This document shows positions 1-14,300 of a DNA stretch of 64,000 bases, one piece after another. The notes under the pieces were generated by a model. That model made no database searches. It was not told the DNA's origin and worked only from the letters and a program-made list of their open reading frames with translations. The stretch lies in NCBI GenBank assembly GCA_944989445.1, contig CALYLW010000744.1:186001-250000 (forward strand), read 5' to 3'. Origin of the DNA: Ampullaceana balthica (lineage: Eukaryota > Mollusca > Gastropoda > Lymnaeidae). Within the stretch, counting starts at the first letter, position 1; every line of letters begins with the position of its first letter. Both the position numbers and the translations under genes were made by a program.

Positions 1-2712
1 TACAACCACTTAGCCATAAGACAACAGTGTAAGTACTTGGCCATATGACAACAGTATAAGTACTTGGCCATATGACAACAGTATACGTACTTGGCCATAT
101 GACAACACTATAAGTACTTGGCCATATGACAACAGTATAAGTACTTGGCCATATGACAACAGAACAAGCACTTGGCCATATGACAACAGTACAACCACTT
201 GGCCATAAGACAACAGTATAAGTACTTGGCCATATGACAACAGTACAACCACTTGGCCATATGACAACTATATACGTTCTTGGCCATATGAGAACAGTAC
301 AACCACTTGGCCATAAGACAACAGTATAAGTACTTGGCCATATGACAACAGTACAACCACTTGGCCATATGACAACAGTATAGGTACTTGGCCATATGAC
401 AACAGTATAAGTACTTGGCCATATGACAACAGAACAAGCACTTGGTCATATGACAACAGTACAAGTACTTGGCCATATGACAACAGTACAACCACTTGGC
501 CATATGACAACAGTATAAGAACTTGGCCATATGACAACAGTATACGTACTTGGCCATATGACAACAGTATAACCACTTAGCCATAAGACAACAGTATAAG
601 TACTTGGCCATATGACAACAGTACAACCACTTGGCCATAAGACAACAGTATAATTACTTGGCCATATGACAACAGTGTAAGTACTTGGCCATATGACAAC
701 AGTATAGGTACTTGGCCATATGACAACAGTATAAGTACTTGGCCATATGACAACAGAACAAGCACTTGGCCATATGACAACAGTACAAGTACTTGGCCAT
801 ATGACAACAGTACAACCACTTGGCCATATGACAACAGTACAACCACTTGGCCATAAGACAACAGTATAAGTACTTGGCCATACGACAACAGTACAACCAC
901 TTGGCCATATGACAACAGTATAGGTACTTGGCGGTATGACAACAGTATAAGTACTTGGCCATATGACAACAGAACAAGCACTTGGCCATATGACAACAGT
1001 ACAAGTACTAGGCCATATGACAACAGTACAACCACTTGGCCATATGACAACAGTATAAGAACTTGGCCATATGACAACAGTATACGTACTTGGCCATATG
1101 ACAACAGTATAACCACTTGGCCATAAGACAACAGTATAAGTACTTGGCCATATGACAACAGTATAAGTACTTGGCCATATGACAACAGTATAATTACTTG
1201 GCCATAAGACAACAGTATAAGTACTTGGCCATATGACAACAGTATAATTACTTGGCCATATGACAACAGGGTAAGTACTTGGCCATATGACAACAGTATA
1301 CGTACTTGGCCATATTACAACAGTATAGGTACTTGGCCATATGACAACAGAACAAGCACTTGGCCATATGACAACAGTACAAGTACTTGGCCATATGACA
1401 ACAGTATAAGAACTTGGCCATATGATAACAGTATACATACTTGGCCATATGACAACAGTACAACCACTTAGCCATAAGACAACAGTATAAGTACTTGGCC
1501 ATATGACAACAGTATAAATACTTGGCCATATGACAACAGTACAACCACGTGGCCATATGACAACAGTATAAGTACTTGGCCATTTGACAACACTATAATT
1601 ACTTGGCCATATGACAACAGTACAACCACTTGGCCATAAGACAACAGTATAAGTACTTGGCCATATGACAACAGTACAACCACTTGGCCATAAGACAACA
1701 GTATAAGTACTTGGCCATATGACAAAAGAACAAGCACTTGGCCATATGACAACAGTACAACCACTTGGCCATATGACAACAGTACAACCACTTGGCCATA
1801 TGACAACAGTATAAGAACTTGGCCATATGACAACAGTATAAGTACTTGGCCATATGACAACAGTATAAGTACTTGGCCATATGACAACAGTATAAGTACT
1901 TGGCCATATGACAACAGTACAACCACTTAGCCATAAGACAACAGTATAAGTACTTGGCCATATGACAACAGTACAACCACTTGGCCATAAGACAACAGTA
2001 TAAGTACTTGGCCATATGACAACAGTGTAAGTACTTGGCCATATGACAACAGTGTAAGTACTTGGCCATATGACAACAGTATAAGTACTTGGCCATATGA
2101 CAACAGTACAACCACTTGGCCATAAGACAACAGTATAAGTACTTGGCCATATGACAACAGTGTAAGTACTTGGCCATATGACAACAGTGTAAGTACTTGG
2201 CCATATGACAACAGTATAAGTACTTGGCCATATGACAACAGTACAACCACTTGGCTATATGACAACAGTATACGTACTTGGCCATATGACAACACTATAA
2301 GTACTTGGCCATATGACAACAGTACAACCACTTGGCCATATGACAACAGTATACATACTTGGCCATATGACAACACTATAAGTACTTGGCCATATGACAA
2401 CAGTATAAGTACTTGGCCATATTACAACAGAACAAGCACTTGGCCATATGACAACAGTATAAGTACTTGGCCATATGAGAACAGTACAACCACTTGGCCA
2501 TAAGACAACAGTATAAGTACTTGGCCATATGACAACAGTACAACCACTTGGCCATAAGACAACAGTATAAGTACTTGGCCATATGACAACAGTACAACCA
2601 CTTGGCCATATTACAACAGTATAAGTACTTGGCCATATGACAACAGTATAAGCACTTGGCCATATGACAACAGTATAAGAACTTGGCCATATGACAACAG
2701 TATAAGTACTTG
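1..2712. repeat. 27-bp minisatellite, about 100 copies
   Basis: The tandem unit is 27 bp, with core pieces catatgacaacagtat and aagtacttggcc. The array continues past the left edge of the window. Variants are base substitutions such as acaaccactt for ataagtactt. Because 27 is divisible by 3 and the unit lacks stops in several frames, long open frames with a 9-residue period appear on the minus strand. They are an effect of the repeat, not genes. It probably lies in a downstream PNKP intron, since the PNKP kinase exons have not yet appeared. Confidence 0.95.
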
Positions 2713-2856
2713 CTCTTATAATGTACAGAGCCACCAAAAATGTTTAAGTTATTGTCTCATGTTTTAGATCAGTTCTTTAGCTTTGTCAGTAGACTAGTCA
2801 TTCTACCAAGAAGATATGAGTTTAAATTACATACAAGTATGAGTATATCACAACGG
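2713..2856. other. Short unique spacer between two arrays
   Basis: About 145 bases of AT-rich single-copy sequence separate the 27-bp and 40-bp arrays. I looked on the minus strand for the next PNKP exon, which should continue after the DRL residues of exon 8, and found no convincing match with splice sites. Confidence 0.6.
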
Positions 2857-5322
2857 GAAAAATGAGTTAAATAAACTACAAGTCTGTCACTATTAGAAAA
2901 ATGAGTTAAATAAACTACAAGTCTGTCACTATTAGAAAATGAGTTAAATAAACTACAAGTCTGTCACTATTAGAAAAATGAGTTAAATAAACTACAAGTC
3001 TGTCACTATTAGAAAAATGAGTTAAATAAACTACAAGTCTGTCACTATTAGAAAAATGAGTTAAATAAACTACAAGTCTGTCAGTATTAGAAAAATGAGT
3101 TAAATAAACTACAAGTCTGTCAGTATTAGAAAAATGAGTTAAATAAACTACAAGTCTGTCACTATTAGAAAAATGAGTTAATTAAACTACAAGTCTGTCA
3201 CTATTAGAAAAATGAGTTAAATAAACTACAAGTCTGTCACTATTAGAAAAATGAGTTAAATAAACTACAAGTCTGTCACTATTAGAAAAATGAGTTAATT
3301 AAACTACAAGTCTGTCACTATTAGAAAAATGAGTTAAATAAACTACAAGTCTGTCACTATTAGAAAAATGAGTTAAATAAACTATAACTATAAGTCTGTC
3401 ACTATTAGAAAAATGAGTTAAATAAACTACAAGTCTGTCACTATTAGAAAAATGAGTTAAATAAACTACAAGTCTGTCACTATTAGAAAAATGAGTTAAA
3501 TAAACTACAAGTCTGTCACTATTAGAAAAATGAGTAAAATAAACTATAACTATAAGTCTGTCACTATTAGAAAAATGAGTTAAATAAACTACAAGTCTGT
3601 CACTATTAGAAAAATGAGTTAAATAAACTATAAGTCTGTCACTATTAGAAAAATGAGTTAAATAAACTAAAAGTCTGTCACTATTAGAAAAATGAGTTAA
3701 ATAAACTACAAGTCTGTCACTATTAGAAAAATAAGTTAAATAAACTATAAGTCTGTCACTATTAGAAAAATGAGTTAAATAAACTAAAAGTCTGTCACTA
3801 TTAGAAAAATGAGTTAAATAAACTACAAGTCTGTCACTATTAGAAAAATGAGTTAATTAAACTACAAGTCTGTCACTATTAGAAAAATGAGTTAAATAAA
3901 CTACAAGTCTGTCAGTATTAGAAAAATGAGTTAATTAAAATACAAGTCTGTCACTATTAGAAAAATGAGTTAAATAAACTACAAGTCTGTCACTATTAGA
4001 AAAATGAGTTAAATAAACTACAAGTCTGTCACTATTAGAAAAATGAGTTAATTAAACTACAAGTCTGTCACTATTAGAAAAATGAGTTAAATAAACTACA
4101 AGTCTGTCACTATTAGAAAAATGAGTTAAATAAACTATAACTATAAGTCTGTCACTATTAGAAAAATGAGTTAAATAAACTACAAGTCTGTCACTATTAG
4201 AAAAATGAGTTAAATAAACTACAAGTCTGTCACTATTAGAAAAATGAGTTAATTAAACTACAAGTCTGTCACTATTAGAAAAATGAGTTAAATAAACTAC
4301 AAGTCTGTCACTATTAGAAAAATGAGTTAAATACACGTACAAGTCTGTCACTATTACAAAAATGAGTTAAATACACGTACAAGTCTGTCACTATTACAAA
4401 AATGAGTTAAATACATGTACAAGTCTGTCACTATTACAAAAATGAGTTAAATACATGTACAAGTCTGTCACTATTACAAAAATGAGTTAAATACACATAC
4501 AAGTCTGTCACTATTACAAAAATGAGTTAAATAAACTACAAGTCTGTCACTATTAGAAAAATGAGTTAAATACACGTACAAGTCTGTCACTATTAGAAAA
4601 ATGAGTTAAATACACGTACAAGTCTGTCACTATTAGAAAAATGAGTTAAATACACGTACAAGTCTGTCACTATTAGAAAAATGAGTTAAATACATGTACA
4701 AGTCTGTCACTATTAGAAAAATGAGTTAAATACACGTACAAGTATGTCACTATTACAAAAATTAGTTAAATACACGTACAAGTCTGTCACTATTACAAAA
4801 ATTAGTTAAATACACGTACAAGTCTGTCACTATTACAAAAATGAGTTAAATACATGTACAAGTCTGTCACTATTACAAAAATGAGTTAAATACATGTACA
4901 AGTCTGTCACTATTAGAAAAATGAGTTAAATACACGTACAAGTCTGTCACTATTACAAAAATGAGTTAAATACACGTACAAGTCTGTCACTATTACAAAA
5001 ATGAGTTAAATACATGTACAAGTCTGTCACTATTAGAAAAATGAGTTAAATACACGTACAAGTCTGTCACTATTACAAAAATTAGTTAAATACACGTACA
5101 AGTCTGTCACTATTACAAAAATGAGTTAAATACATGTACACAAGTCTGTCACTATTAGAAAAATGAGTTAAATACATGTACAAGTCTGTCACTATTAGAA
5201 AAATGAGTTAAATACATGTACACATATGTCACTATTAGAAAAATGAGTTAAATACACGTACAAGTCTGTCACTATTAGAAAAATGAGTTAAATACACGTA
5301 CAAGTCTGTCACTATTAGAAAA
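2857..5322. repeat. 39-40-bp minisatellite reiterating the PNKP exon 8 splice donor
   Basis: About 61 copies of a 39-40 bp unit. Read on the minus strand, each unit has 17 bases matching the end of PNKP exon 8 (ctaatagtgacagactt) followed by the donor and intron start (gtacgtgtatttaac). Units nearest the exon keep GTACGT or GTACAT. Distal units read GTAGTTTA. Minor variants include a 'tataactataagt' insertion. The unit next to the exon is the real junction, since the residues SDRL are conserved in PNKP. Confidence 0.9.
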
Positions 5323-5369
5323 ATCTTTCTTTTTCTTAGGTGCCCAACTAGCTGGCCTCCCGGCAGCAT
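5302..5369 (-). CDS. PNKP: PNKP exon 8: end of phosphatase domain
   Basis: The acceptor is TTTCACAG at 5370-5371. The exon completes the split aspartate codon of motif IV and encodes AAGRPASWAPKKKKDFSN followed by SDRL, matching the phosphatase end and basic segment of PNKP. The donor GTACGT follows directly at 5301-5296. The last 17 exon bases form part of the repeat unit of the adjoining array. Reading on past the donor reaches TAA after eight codons. Confidence 0.88.
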
Positions 5370-8300
5370 CTGTGAAATGAAACAATCATCTACAACATTA
5401 GTGGAAAAGAAATCCCTACTCAAACAATGTGTACAAATGGAGGTAAAAGACTAAAACAATGTGTACAAATGGAGGTAAAAGACTCAAACAATGTGTACAA
5501 ATGGAGGTAAAAGACTAAAACAATGTGTACAAATGGAGGTAAAAGACTAAAACAATGTGTACAAATGGAGGTAAAAGACTAAAACAATGTGTACAAATGG
5601 AGGTAAAAGACTAAAACAATGTGTACAAATGGAGGTAAAAGACTCAAACAAATGTGTACAAATGGAGGTAAAAGACTAAAACAATGTGTACAAATGGAGG
5701 TAAAAGACTAAAACAATGTGTACAAATGGAGGTAAAAGACTAAAACAATGTGTACAAATGGAGGTAAAAGACTAAAACAATGTGTACAAATGGAGGTAAA
5801 AGACTCAAACAATGTGTACAAATGGAGGTAAAAGACTAAAACAATGTGTACAAATGGAGGTAAAAGACTATTGTGTGTTAAGATAAACCATAATTTATGT
5901 CAGCCAACCTCCCTCCCCCCACTTAAAGGTAATTTAAACATTTGCTGAATTTCTTACAGCAACCCAAAAAAATAACAAACACATCCCAGCTTACCTCCTA
6001 CATAACACATCCCAGCTGACCTCCTACATAACACATCCCAGCTTACCTCCTACATAACACATCCCAGCTTACCTCCTACATAACACATCCCAGCTTACCT
6101 CCTACATAACACATCCCAGCTTACCTCCTACATAACACATCCCAGCTTACTTCCTACATTACACATCCCAGCTTACCTCCTACATAACAACACATCCCAG
6201 CTTACCTCCTACATAACAACACATCCCAGCTTACCTCATACATAACACATCCCAGCTTACCTCCTACATAACACATCCCAGCTTACCTCCTACATAATAA
6301 CACATCCCAGCTTACCTCCTACATAACAACACATCCCAGCTTACATCCTACATAACACATCCCAGCTAGGGGTGTGCCGGATCCGTTTTTCCAACCGGAT
6401 CCGGATTTTCTTATGCGAAATCCGCCGGTTCCGGTGCCGGAATAATCCAGATTCCGGTTTCTCCCTGAGTCATCGTCATCTGGAGACCTCTTACGTGCCC
6501 TTTCAAGTTCGCTTTGCGCCATCTCCTTTCCATACTCAATAAACACAGCGGTGTGTTTTGTTCGCAGATGGGTGGTTAAAGCCGACGTTCCGTAACTTCG
6601 TGGGTCTTTTCCACCCCTAGATATTTTTAAACCGCATGTATTGCAGTTAACATAAGCTTCATCCACTGAGTTAATAGTAAAATATTTCCAGATGACACTG
6701 CATTTCTTGCTGGTCTTGGTCCCGCTCCCCACATTCAAAGCCATGATGGTCCCACGGCTGAATTTAAATTCGTTACTAAATTGAAAATTATTTAGAATTG
6801 TAGCTTGAACTAGCTTCGAAAATGAGATAAATTTTATAAATTACCGTTATAAAGTTTTAAAGTATAAACTCCACTCCAATTTCAAGCATTCAATATGGCG
6901 AAATATTTTGTAACAGCTGAGCGCCGCGGGCCGCGGCTACGTCATACCGTCGTTTAAACCAAAGAGCACAGATCATAGCCCAAGCGAGAATCGCCGAAGA
7001 TGGCTTGGTAACATAGAGATCAGCTGAGATCACCAAAGACCTTTAAATTTATACTACACCGCTAACATAATGTTAATTTTTACTCAAAATGATACACATT
7101 TTTAACAATTGAGTGAACAATAATATAAATCAAAATATGAATTAAAATTACGGTAAATTTTAAAAACTGAGATAAATTTCTATCGCATTAGGTAACCAAG
7201 TGGTAACCGACCAGCCAATCAGAGATAGCGCAAGCATATCACTTTTTTTGTTTACACTAGCACTCTAGTATAAATTTATACCTGGTTGGAGATCACTTAA
7301 TTGTTTCACTGTAATTTGGCGCATAATAAGTTTCTATGTTGTTGTTATTATTATTATGCTTGGTGAGGAGACAGCTCCGCAGGGCAGTACGGGTAATCTA
7401 TATCTCTGCACCAACGACTAATTGCTAAGCAGACTGACGTCAGGTCGATCAGTGTGTGTCCCTAAAAGTATTCATAGATAGGCTAGGTCAGCACAGGCCT
7501 GCTGGCTTGACGCAATTTGATGGTCGTCTGCCGTGCTCGGTAAGGTGGCGGGCTGGCGGCCAGGCGCTTGGGGCAGTATAGTTGCTTATTATTTCTGTTA
7601 CAACGTCATTGGTGATTGCGGTTAAGATGACGTCACAAATAATAATTACTCATCCCCGCACTATCATGTATGGGATTGGGCCGATTGGCCACTATTAGCG
7701 GTGCTGACTCTAGCCTCTGGTATGTTCGGAATATTAAACATTAAACAAGCTCAACGCTCGAAACAATCGATTAATGTATCGTGATCGTGTGGAATTCGGG
7801 AAAGAGAATTACTTTTTTTCAGATTATGATCTGGTGAGTCACAAAATCTGGCAAATTCCGAAATCCGGTATATTCCGGATTCCATACATGTAAATCCGGC
7901 GGAACCTGATTTCACCAGAAAGTGCAAAATCCGGCGGAACCGGATTCCGGCACACCCCTAATCCCAGCTAACCTCCTACATAACACATCCCAGCTTACCT
8001 CCTACATAACAACACATCCCAGCTTACCTCCTACATAACACATCCCAGCTTACCTCCTACATAACACATCCCAGCTAACCTTGTACATAACAACACATCC
8101 CAGCTTACCTCCTACATAACACATCCCAGCTTATCTCCTACATAACACATCCCAGCTTACCTCCTACATAACACATCCCAGCTTACCTCCTACATAACAC
8201 ATCCCAGCTTACCTCCTACATAACAACACATCCCAGCTTACCTCCGACATAAAAACTTTCCTTTCTATTAATTTTGAGGTCCCCATTATACTGGAAAATA

Positions 8301-11300
8301 AAATAAAAGGAACAAAATATTGCACAGGTGAAATTACTTTAAATGGCTTTGACACTATGTACAATTAGTGAAGCCAATAGATAATTATTTTTTGTGTGAA
8401 GAAATAAGGGTAATATGCTTATGTGGATGAAGGTATGGCTAATGGATAATTTTGTTATGTTGTGGAGAATTAAGGGTAATATGCTTATGTGTATGAAGGT
8501 ATGGCTAATCGGTCCAGATTAAACAGGAAATATAATTAAGTTTAACTGAACACCATTTGTATGTTCTAAAACAAAGAGTGAATAGAACAAATAAAGTGCT
8601 TACTTCTTTTTTTAACTTCTCCCACATGCCACAACTTGGCTTTCTGTTTTTGCCATCATGTGTTGCTATAAAAACCTGAACTGGAACTTGCAACTTGGCC
8701 ACCACATTTTCTATCTTTACCTTCAATTCCTCAATCTTTATCTTTCCTTTGGAAACACCAAGCTGAGCAAAATCAAGAGATTGTATCATTCAATCAAATT
8801 AAGTAGCTTCATCAAACAAAATTTCATTTTAGAAATATCTAAATAATTTATTACACCTATCTAAATAATTTATTACACCTATCTAAATAATTTATTACAC
8901 CTATTTGAATAATTTATTACACATATCTGAATAACGTATTACACCTATCTGAATAATTTATTACACCTATCTGAATAATTTATTACACCTATCTGAATAA
9001 TTTAGTACACCTATTTTAAATAATTTATTACAGCTATCTAAATAATTTATTACACCTATCTGAATAATTTATTACACCTATCTAAATAATTTATTACACC
9101 TATCTGAATAACTTATTACACCTATCTAAATAATTTATTACACATATCTAAATAATTTATTACACCTATCTGAATAATTTATTACACCTATCTGAATAAC
9201 GTATTACACCTATCTAAATAAGTTATTACACCTATCTAAATAATTTATTACACCTATTTGAATAATTTATTACACCTATCTGAATAACGTATTACACCTA
9301 TCTGAATAATTTATTACACCTATCTAAATAATTTATTACACCTATCTAAATAATTTATTACACCTATCTGAATAATTTATTACACCTATCTGAATAACGT
9401 ATTACACCTATCTGAATCTTATCTTATCTATTCAGACGCTCCTTCTATGCAGAAGATAATTGCGTCCACAGACCATGACAGATGATTTGTTGGCAAGTAA
9501 TGCAGCGTTCACAGGCCACGGCTTTGTGAGTTCCACACATTACCCAGCCTAACTAGTGTTAGGTACCCATTCGGAGCTGGGTGACTCAGGGACGCCCTAG
9601 GCCCCGGAAACAAATACTTCACATGGATTCAAACCCGTGACCATTGGTACAGCAGTCGAGCGCGCTGCCACTCGACCACTACACCCATCTGACAAATTTA
9701 TTACACCTATCTGAATAATTTATTACACCTATCTGAATAATTTATTACACCTATCTGAATAATTTATTACACCTATCTGAATAATTTATTACACCTATCT
9801 GAATAATTTATCAAATAGACACTCCTGAGATGTTTAGAAAATGATTTTAAGACTTTTCAAAACATTTAAAAGACAGGGGCAGATAATTAACAACTAACAG
9901 TTTAGTCAATGACAGGGGCAGATAATTAAGAACTAACAGCTTAATCCAAGCTCACATCAGACCAGGAATTTCGGACAAGTTAAAAAAATGTGCTGATTTA
10001 AATACTATACTTTTGTGCACTTATTTTTATTTATTTTGAAACCTTTATTGCTTTATTTATTAAGTGTTACCTGATTAGTGAAGATTACAATCTTATATTT
10101 TTCTTGATTCAACTTTTTAAGTTCCATGAATACTTCAGGAAAGCTGATCCTATAAAAATAACAAAATTAATTGACAAACACTTAAGAGTAACACACATAA
10201 TCACAATTAATTCTAACTTTTGGGAATTCTATTTAGTGCATCTAGTGCACACAACATTACAGCCCTATTTACATTGAAATCTATTGAAATACTATGAATG
10301 CCATTATCATCTAGTGCAGTGCTTCTCATACTTTTTTGTATGGCGAACCGGAAGGAATTTTTCCCATTGCTCCCCGGACCGGTGCACTATTTTCCCGTAC
10401 TGACGTGATTTTCCCTGTACTGACGTGATAGCAAAATGAGACCTTAAATGGCTTAAAGCCCTACAAGTTTAAGCATAAATTCGACGTGTTTTATGCTACA
10501 TGTTGTCGAATAATTTTTGGTGGCTAAAGTTTCACGGTGAATAAAACAGAGCTTCAAATGTAACGTTGTCATTATTTAAATTATGATCTGATCATTCTCA
10601 ATAAATCCCTTCCCCACAGCACACACACACACATCTAATCTCAGTTTATTGTAGCAGCACATTTCCTAATCTCAGTTTATTGTAGCAGCACATTTCCTAA
10701 TTTCAGTTTACTGTAGCAGCACATCTCCTAATCTCAGTTTACTGTAGCAGCACATTTCCTAATCTCAGTTTACTGTAGCAGCACATTTCCTAATCTCAGT
10801 TTACTGTAGCAGCACATTTCCTAATCTCAGTTTACTGTAGCAGCACATTTCCTAATCTCAGTTTACTGTAGCAGCACATTTCCTAATCTCAGTTTACTGT
10901 AGCAGCACATTTCCTAATCTCAGTTTACTGTAGCAGCACATTTCCTAATCTCAGTTTATTGTAGCAGCACATTTCCTAATTTCAGTTTACTGTAGCAGCA
11001 CATCTCCTAATCTCAGTTTACTGTAGCAGCACATTTCCTAATCTCAGTTTACTGTAGCAGCACATTTCCTAATCTCAGTTTACTGTAGCAGCACATTTCC
11101 TAATCTAAGTTTACTGTAGCAGCACATTTCCTAATCTCAGTTTACTGTTGCAGCACATTTCCTAATCTCAGTTTACTGTAGCAGCACATTTCCTAATCTC
11201 AGTTTACTGTAGCAGCACATTTCCTAATCTCAGTTTACTGTAGCAGCACATTTCCTAATCTCAGTTTATTGTAGCAGCACATTTCCTAATCTCAGTTTAC

Positions 11301-14300
11301 TGTAGCAGCACATTTCCTAATCTCAGTTTACTGTAGCAGCACATTTCCTAATCTCAGTTTACTGTAGCAGCACATTTCCTAATCTCAGTTTACTGTAGCA
11401 GCACATTTCCTAATCTCAGTTTATTGTAGCAGCACATTTCCTAATCTCAGTTTACTGTAGCTGCACATTTCCGAATCTCAGTTTACTGTAGCAGCACATC
11501 TAATTTCAGTTTATTGTAGCAGCACATTTCCTAATCTCAGTTTACTGTAGCAGCACATATAATTTCAGTTTATTGTAGCAGCACATTTCCTAATCTCAGT
11601 TTACTGTAGCAGCACATCTAATCTCAGTTTATTGTAGCAGCACATCTAATCTCAGTTTACTGTAGCAGCACATCTAATCTCAGTTTACTGTAGCAACACA
11701 TTTTATAATCTCAGTTTACTGTAGCAGCACATCTAATCTCAGTTTATTGTAGCAGCACATTTCCTAATCTCAGTTTACTGTAGCAGCACATTTCCTAATC
11801 TCAGTTTATTGTAGCAGCACATCTAATCTCAGTTTATTGTAGCAGCACATTTCCTAATCTCAGTTTATTGTAGCAGCACATCTAATCTCAGTTTATTGTA
11901 GCAGCACATCTAATCTCAGTTTATTGTAGCAGCACATCTAATCTCAGTTTACTGTAGCAGCACATCTAATCTCAGTTTATTGTAGCAGCACATTTCCTAA
12001 TCTCAGTTTATTGTAGCAGCACATTTCCTAATCTCAGTTTATTGTAGCAGCACATCTAATCTCAGTTTATTGTAGCAGCACATTTCCTAATCTCAGTTTA
12101 CTGTAGCAGCACATCTAATCTCAGTTTATTGTAGCAGCACATTTCCTAATCTCAGTTTACTGTAGCAGCACATCTCCTAATCTCAGTTTATTGTAGCAGC
12201 ACATTTCCTAATCTCAGTTTACTGTAGCAGCACATCTAATCTCAGTTTACTGTAGCAGCACATCTCCTTCACTGAACTATTCACCTCAATTTTCCTAAAA
12301 ATCATTACCAATTCTTTCATTCAGACATCAAACTGAACCTTCCTGCATGACAGCTGTTTTCCAATCAGTTCTATTAAATTAAAACCATGTTGAGTTTGGG
12401 TTTTGATAACAACAAAAGAAACAGTTTTCTCTTATCACAAGAAGCCAAATATCTCATAAATATAAATTGTGTTACTATCATTTAAGGTCACAATTACAAT
12501 AAACATTGTCTACGTTGGTTATAAGGGGAATAAATCTGTCTTTGGAAAATGAATTAATTAACCCACATTAGTTAGTTATTCCTCTCGGGCCGAAGACGCC
12601 ACATTGGGCAGAAGTCATGGATTTCCATTTACGACGATCCGTCACCAATTGTATTAGGTCTTGATTATTTCTTAGACCCATGGTTGAGCTTTCTCTTTTG
12701 ATTGCTCTACGTAGGGTTTCCTTTGGTCTTTCTTGTTTTCTTTTGTCTTTTGGTGTCCATATGAAGGCCTGACGTGGTAGTCTTCTCTCGTCCATTCGAA
12801 GAATATGACCGATATAATTCCAACGTCTTCTCTTTATAAAAGTTGACACATATTCTTGTTTGGTTTCTTCTCTTATTGTTTCATTTGATTTAAAATCACT
12901 CCATTTTATATTCAAAATTTTGCAGAGGCATTTGTTTTCAAAGGCAACTAATTTCTTTTCTATAGCTTGAGTGGATTTCCAGCTTTCACATCCATATGTT
13001 AGTACAAGGATTACGAAAGAGTTGAATAGCCTAAGTTGTATATGTTTACTAACTTAGCAAACCCCCCCCCCATAAGGAGCTTTAAAATAAAATTTCTTTA
13101 ACACCTCAAAAATAGACAGATTCAAAATGACATCACATTATTTCTTTAAATGTGTTTTTTAAGATTATTTTATTTTATTCAATACTCACTGCCAGTCATT
13201 GTTGTCTGTAGGAAATGTTCGACCAGACTTTGTAAGAATTATAGTACCATCTAGATCAAAAGCTGCAATCTAAATATTATCAAAGAGAAATGCAGATCTA
13301 TATTTATTAAGGGACATGAGATATTATTTATAAACCAATATTGTACTTGGTGATAATTGATATTGTTAAATTATAATTATTGCCAAGGTTCAGAAATGAA
13401 ATAAATAGTTTTTAATAGAGGCCTGAGATACTGATAGGAAGTTTTAAATTATTTTTGTCATGCAACAGTGATTTAACCAGAAGATAATTTTCTAAACTTA
13501 AAAAAAACAAACAATCTTTTCTTTATGGAAAAGGTACAAAAATAAATACAATTTCCTAAATTGCTTGATACAAAGAAAGGCACAGAATATTGAACAGATG
13601 GGCATCAAATATTGAACTTGTTCATTGAAAGTATTAAAAGTATAATCAAATAATTTGATGCAGGGCATTCATACATTGTGTCAAACTGAGACAAATTTGT
13701 ATGAAGAGAAAGAAGTATACAAAATATACACACTTTTCCCTCCCTCCCGACTGTCCCTCCTACCTTAAATTTCCTCTTACCTTACTGTCCCTCCTACCTT
13801 ACAGTCCCTCCTACCTTACTGTCCCTCCTACCTTCAAGTTCCTCCTACCTTACTGTCCCTCCTACCTTACAGTCCCTCCTACCTTACAGTCCCTCCTACC
13901 TTACTGTCCCTCATACCTTATTGCTTGGCTTGACACCTCTTGATGTAAACACATAGAGATGTTCATGACTGGTCCAAATATCTTCATTATCTGTTGTTGG
14001 TGAAGATGATGAAGTTTTTGTAAATGGTGATTTCCCTAATAATGTTACAGCGGGTGAAGATGTCGGTTTGTCTTGTTTAATGCTCGGGCTAGGAGTAGTA
14101 GAGGATTTTTGTTTTATAGCTTCCAGCTTTGCAGCTACAACTTTTTCTTGTTCATCCCCATCTTTGATAGACCCGTGTAAATCGTTCCGATTTTTTTTGT
14201 CTTGTGACATGACTGGATTCTTCTCTGTTTTTAACTTTTTGCTTGCATCATATTTCTTGAAACTACCATCGTCAGTTTTCAATTTTTTATTCTCAGGGTA

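Noticed and set aside
1..2740. Long open frames with period-9 peptides (WPSTYTVVI, LSYGQV, MAKYLYCC types)
   Set aside because: The 27-bp unit keeps frames open by arithmetic. Several frames on the minus strand are open at once, and no start, splice or codon bias supports coding.
2713..2856. Next PNKP exon in the unique gap
   Set aside because: No frame continues the expected sequence after DRL, and no good acceptor-donor pair was seen.
5424..5871. Splice-donor array on the plus strand (ggag-gtaaaag)
   Set aside because: The gene here is on the minus strand and no plus-strand exon adjoins. The match is likely chance.
10632..12269. Acceptor-seeded array (ctacag in each unit, minus strand)
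   Set aside because: The array is hundreds of bases from either exon, and no exon begins at any copy.
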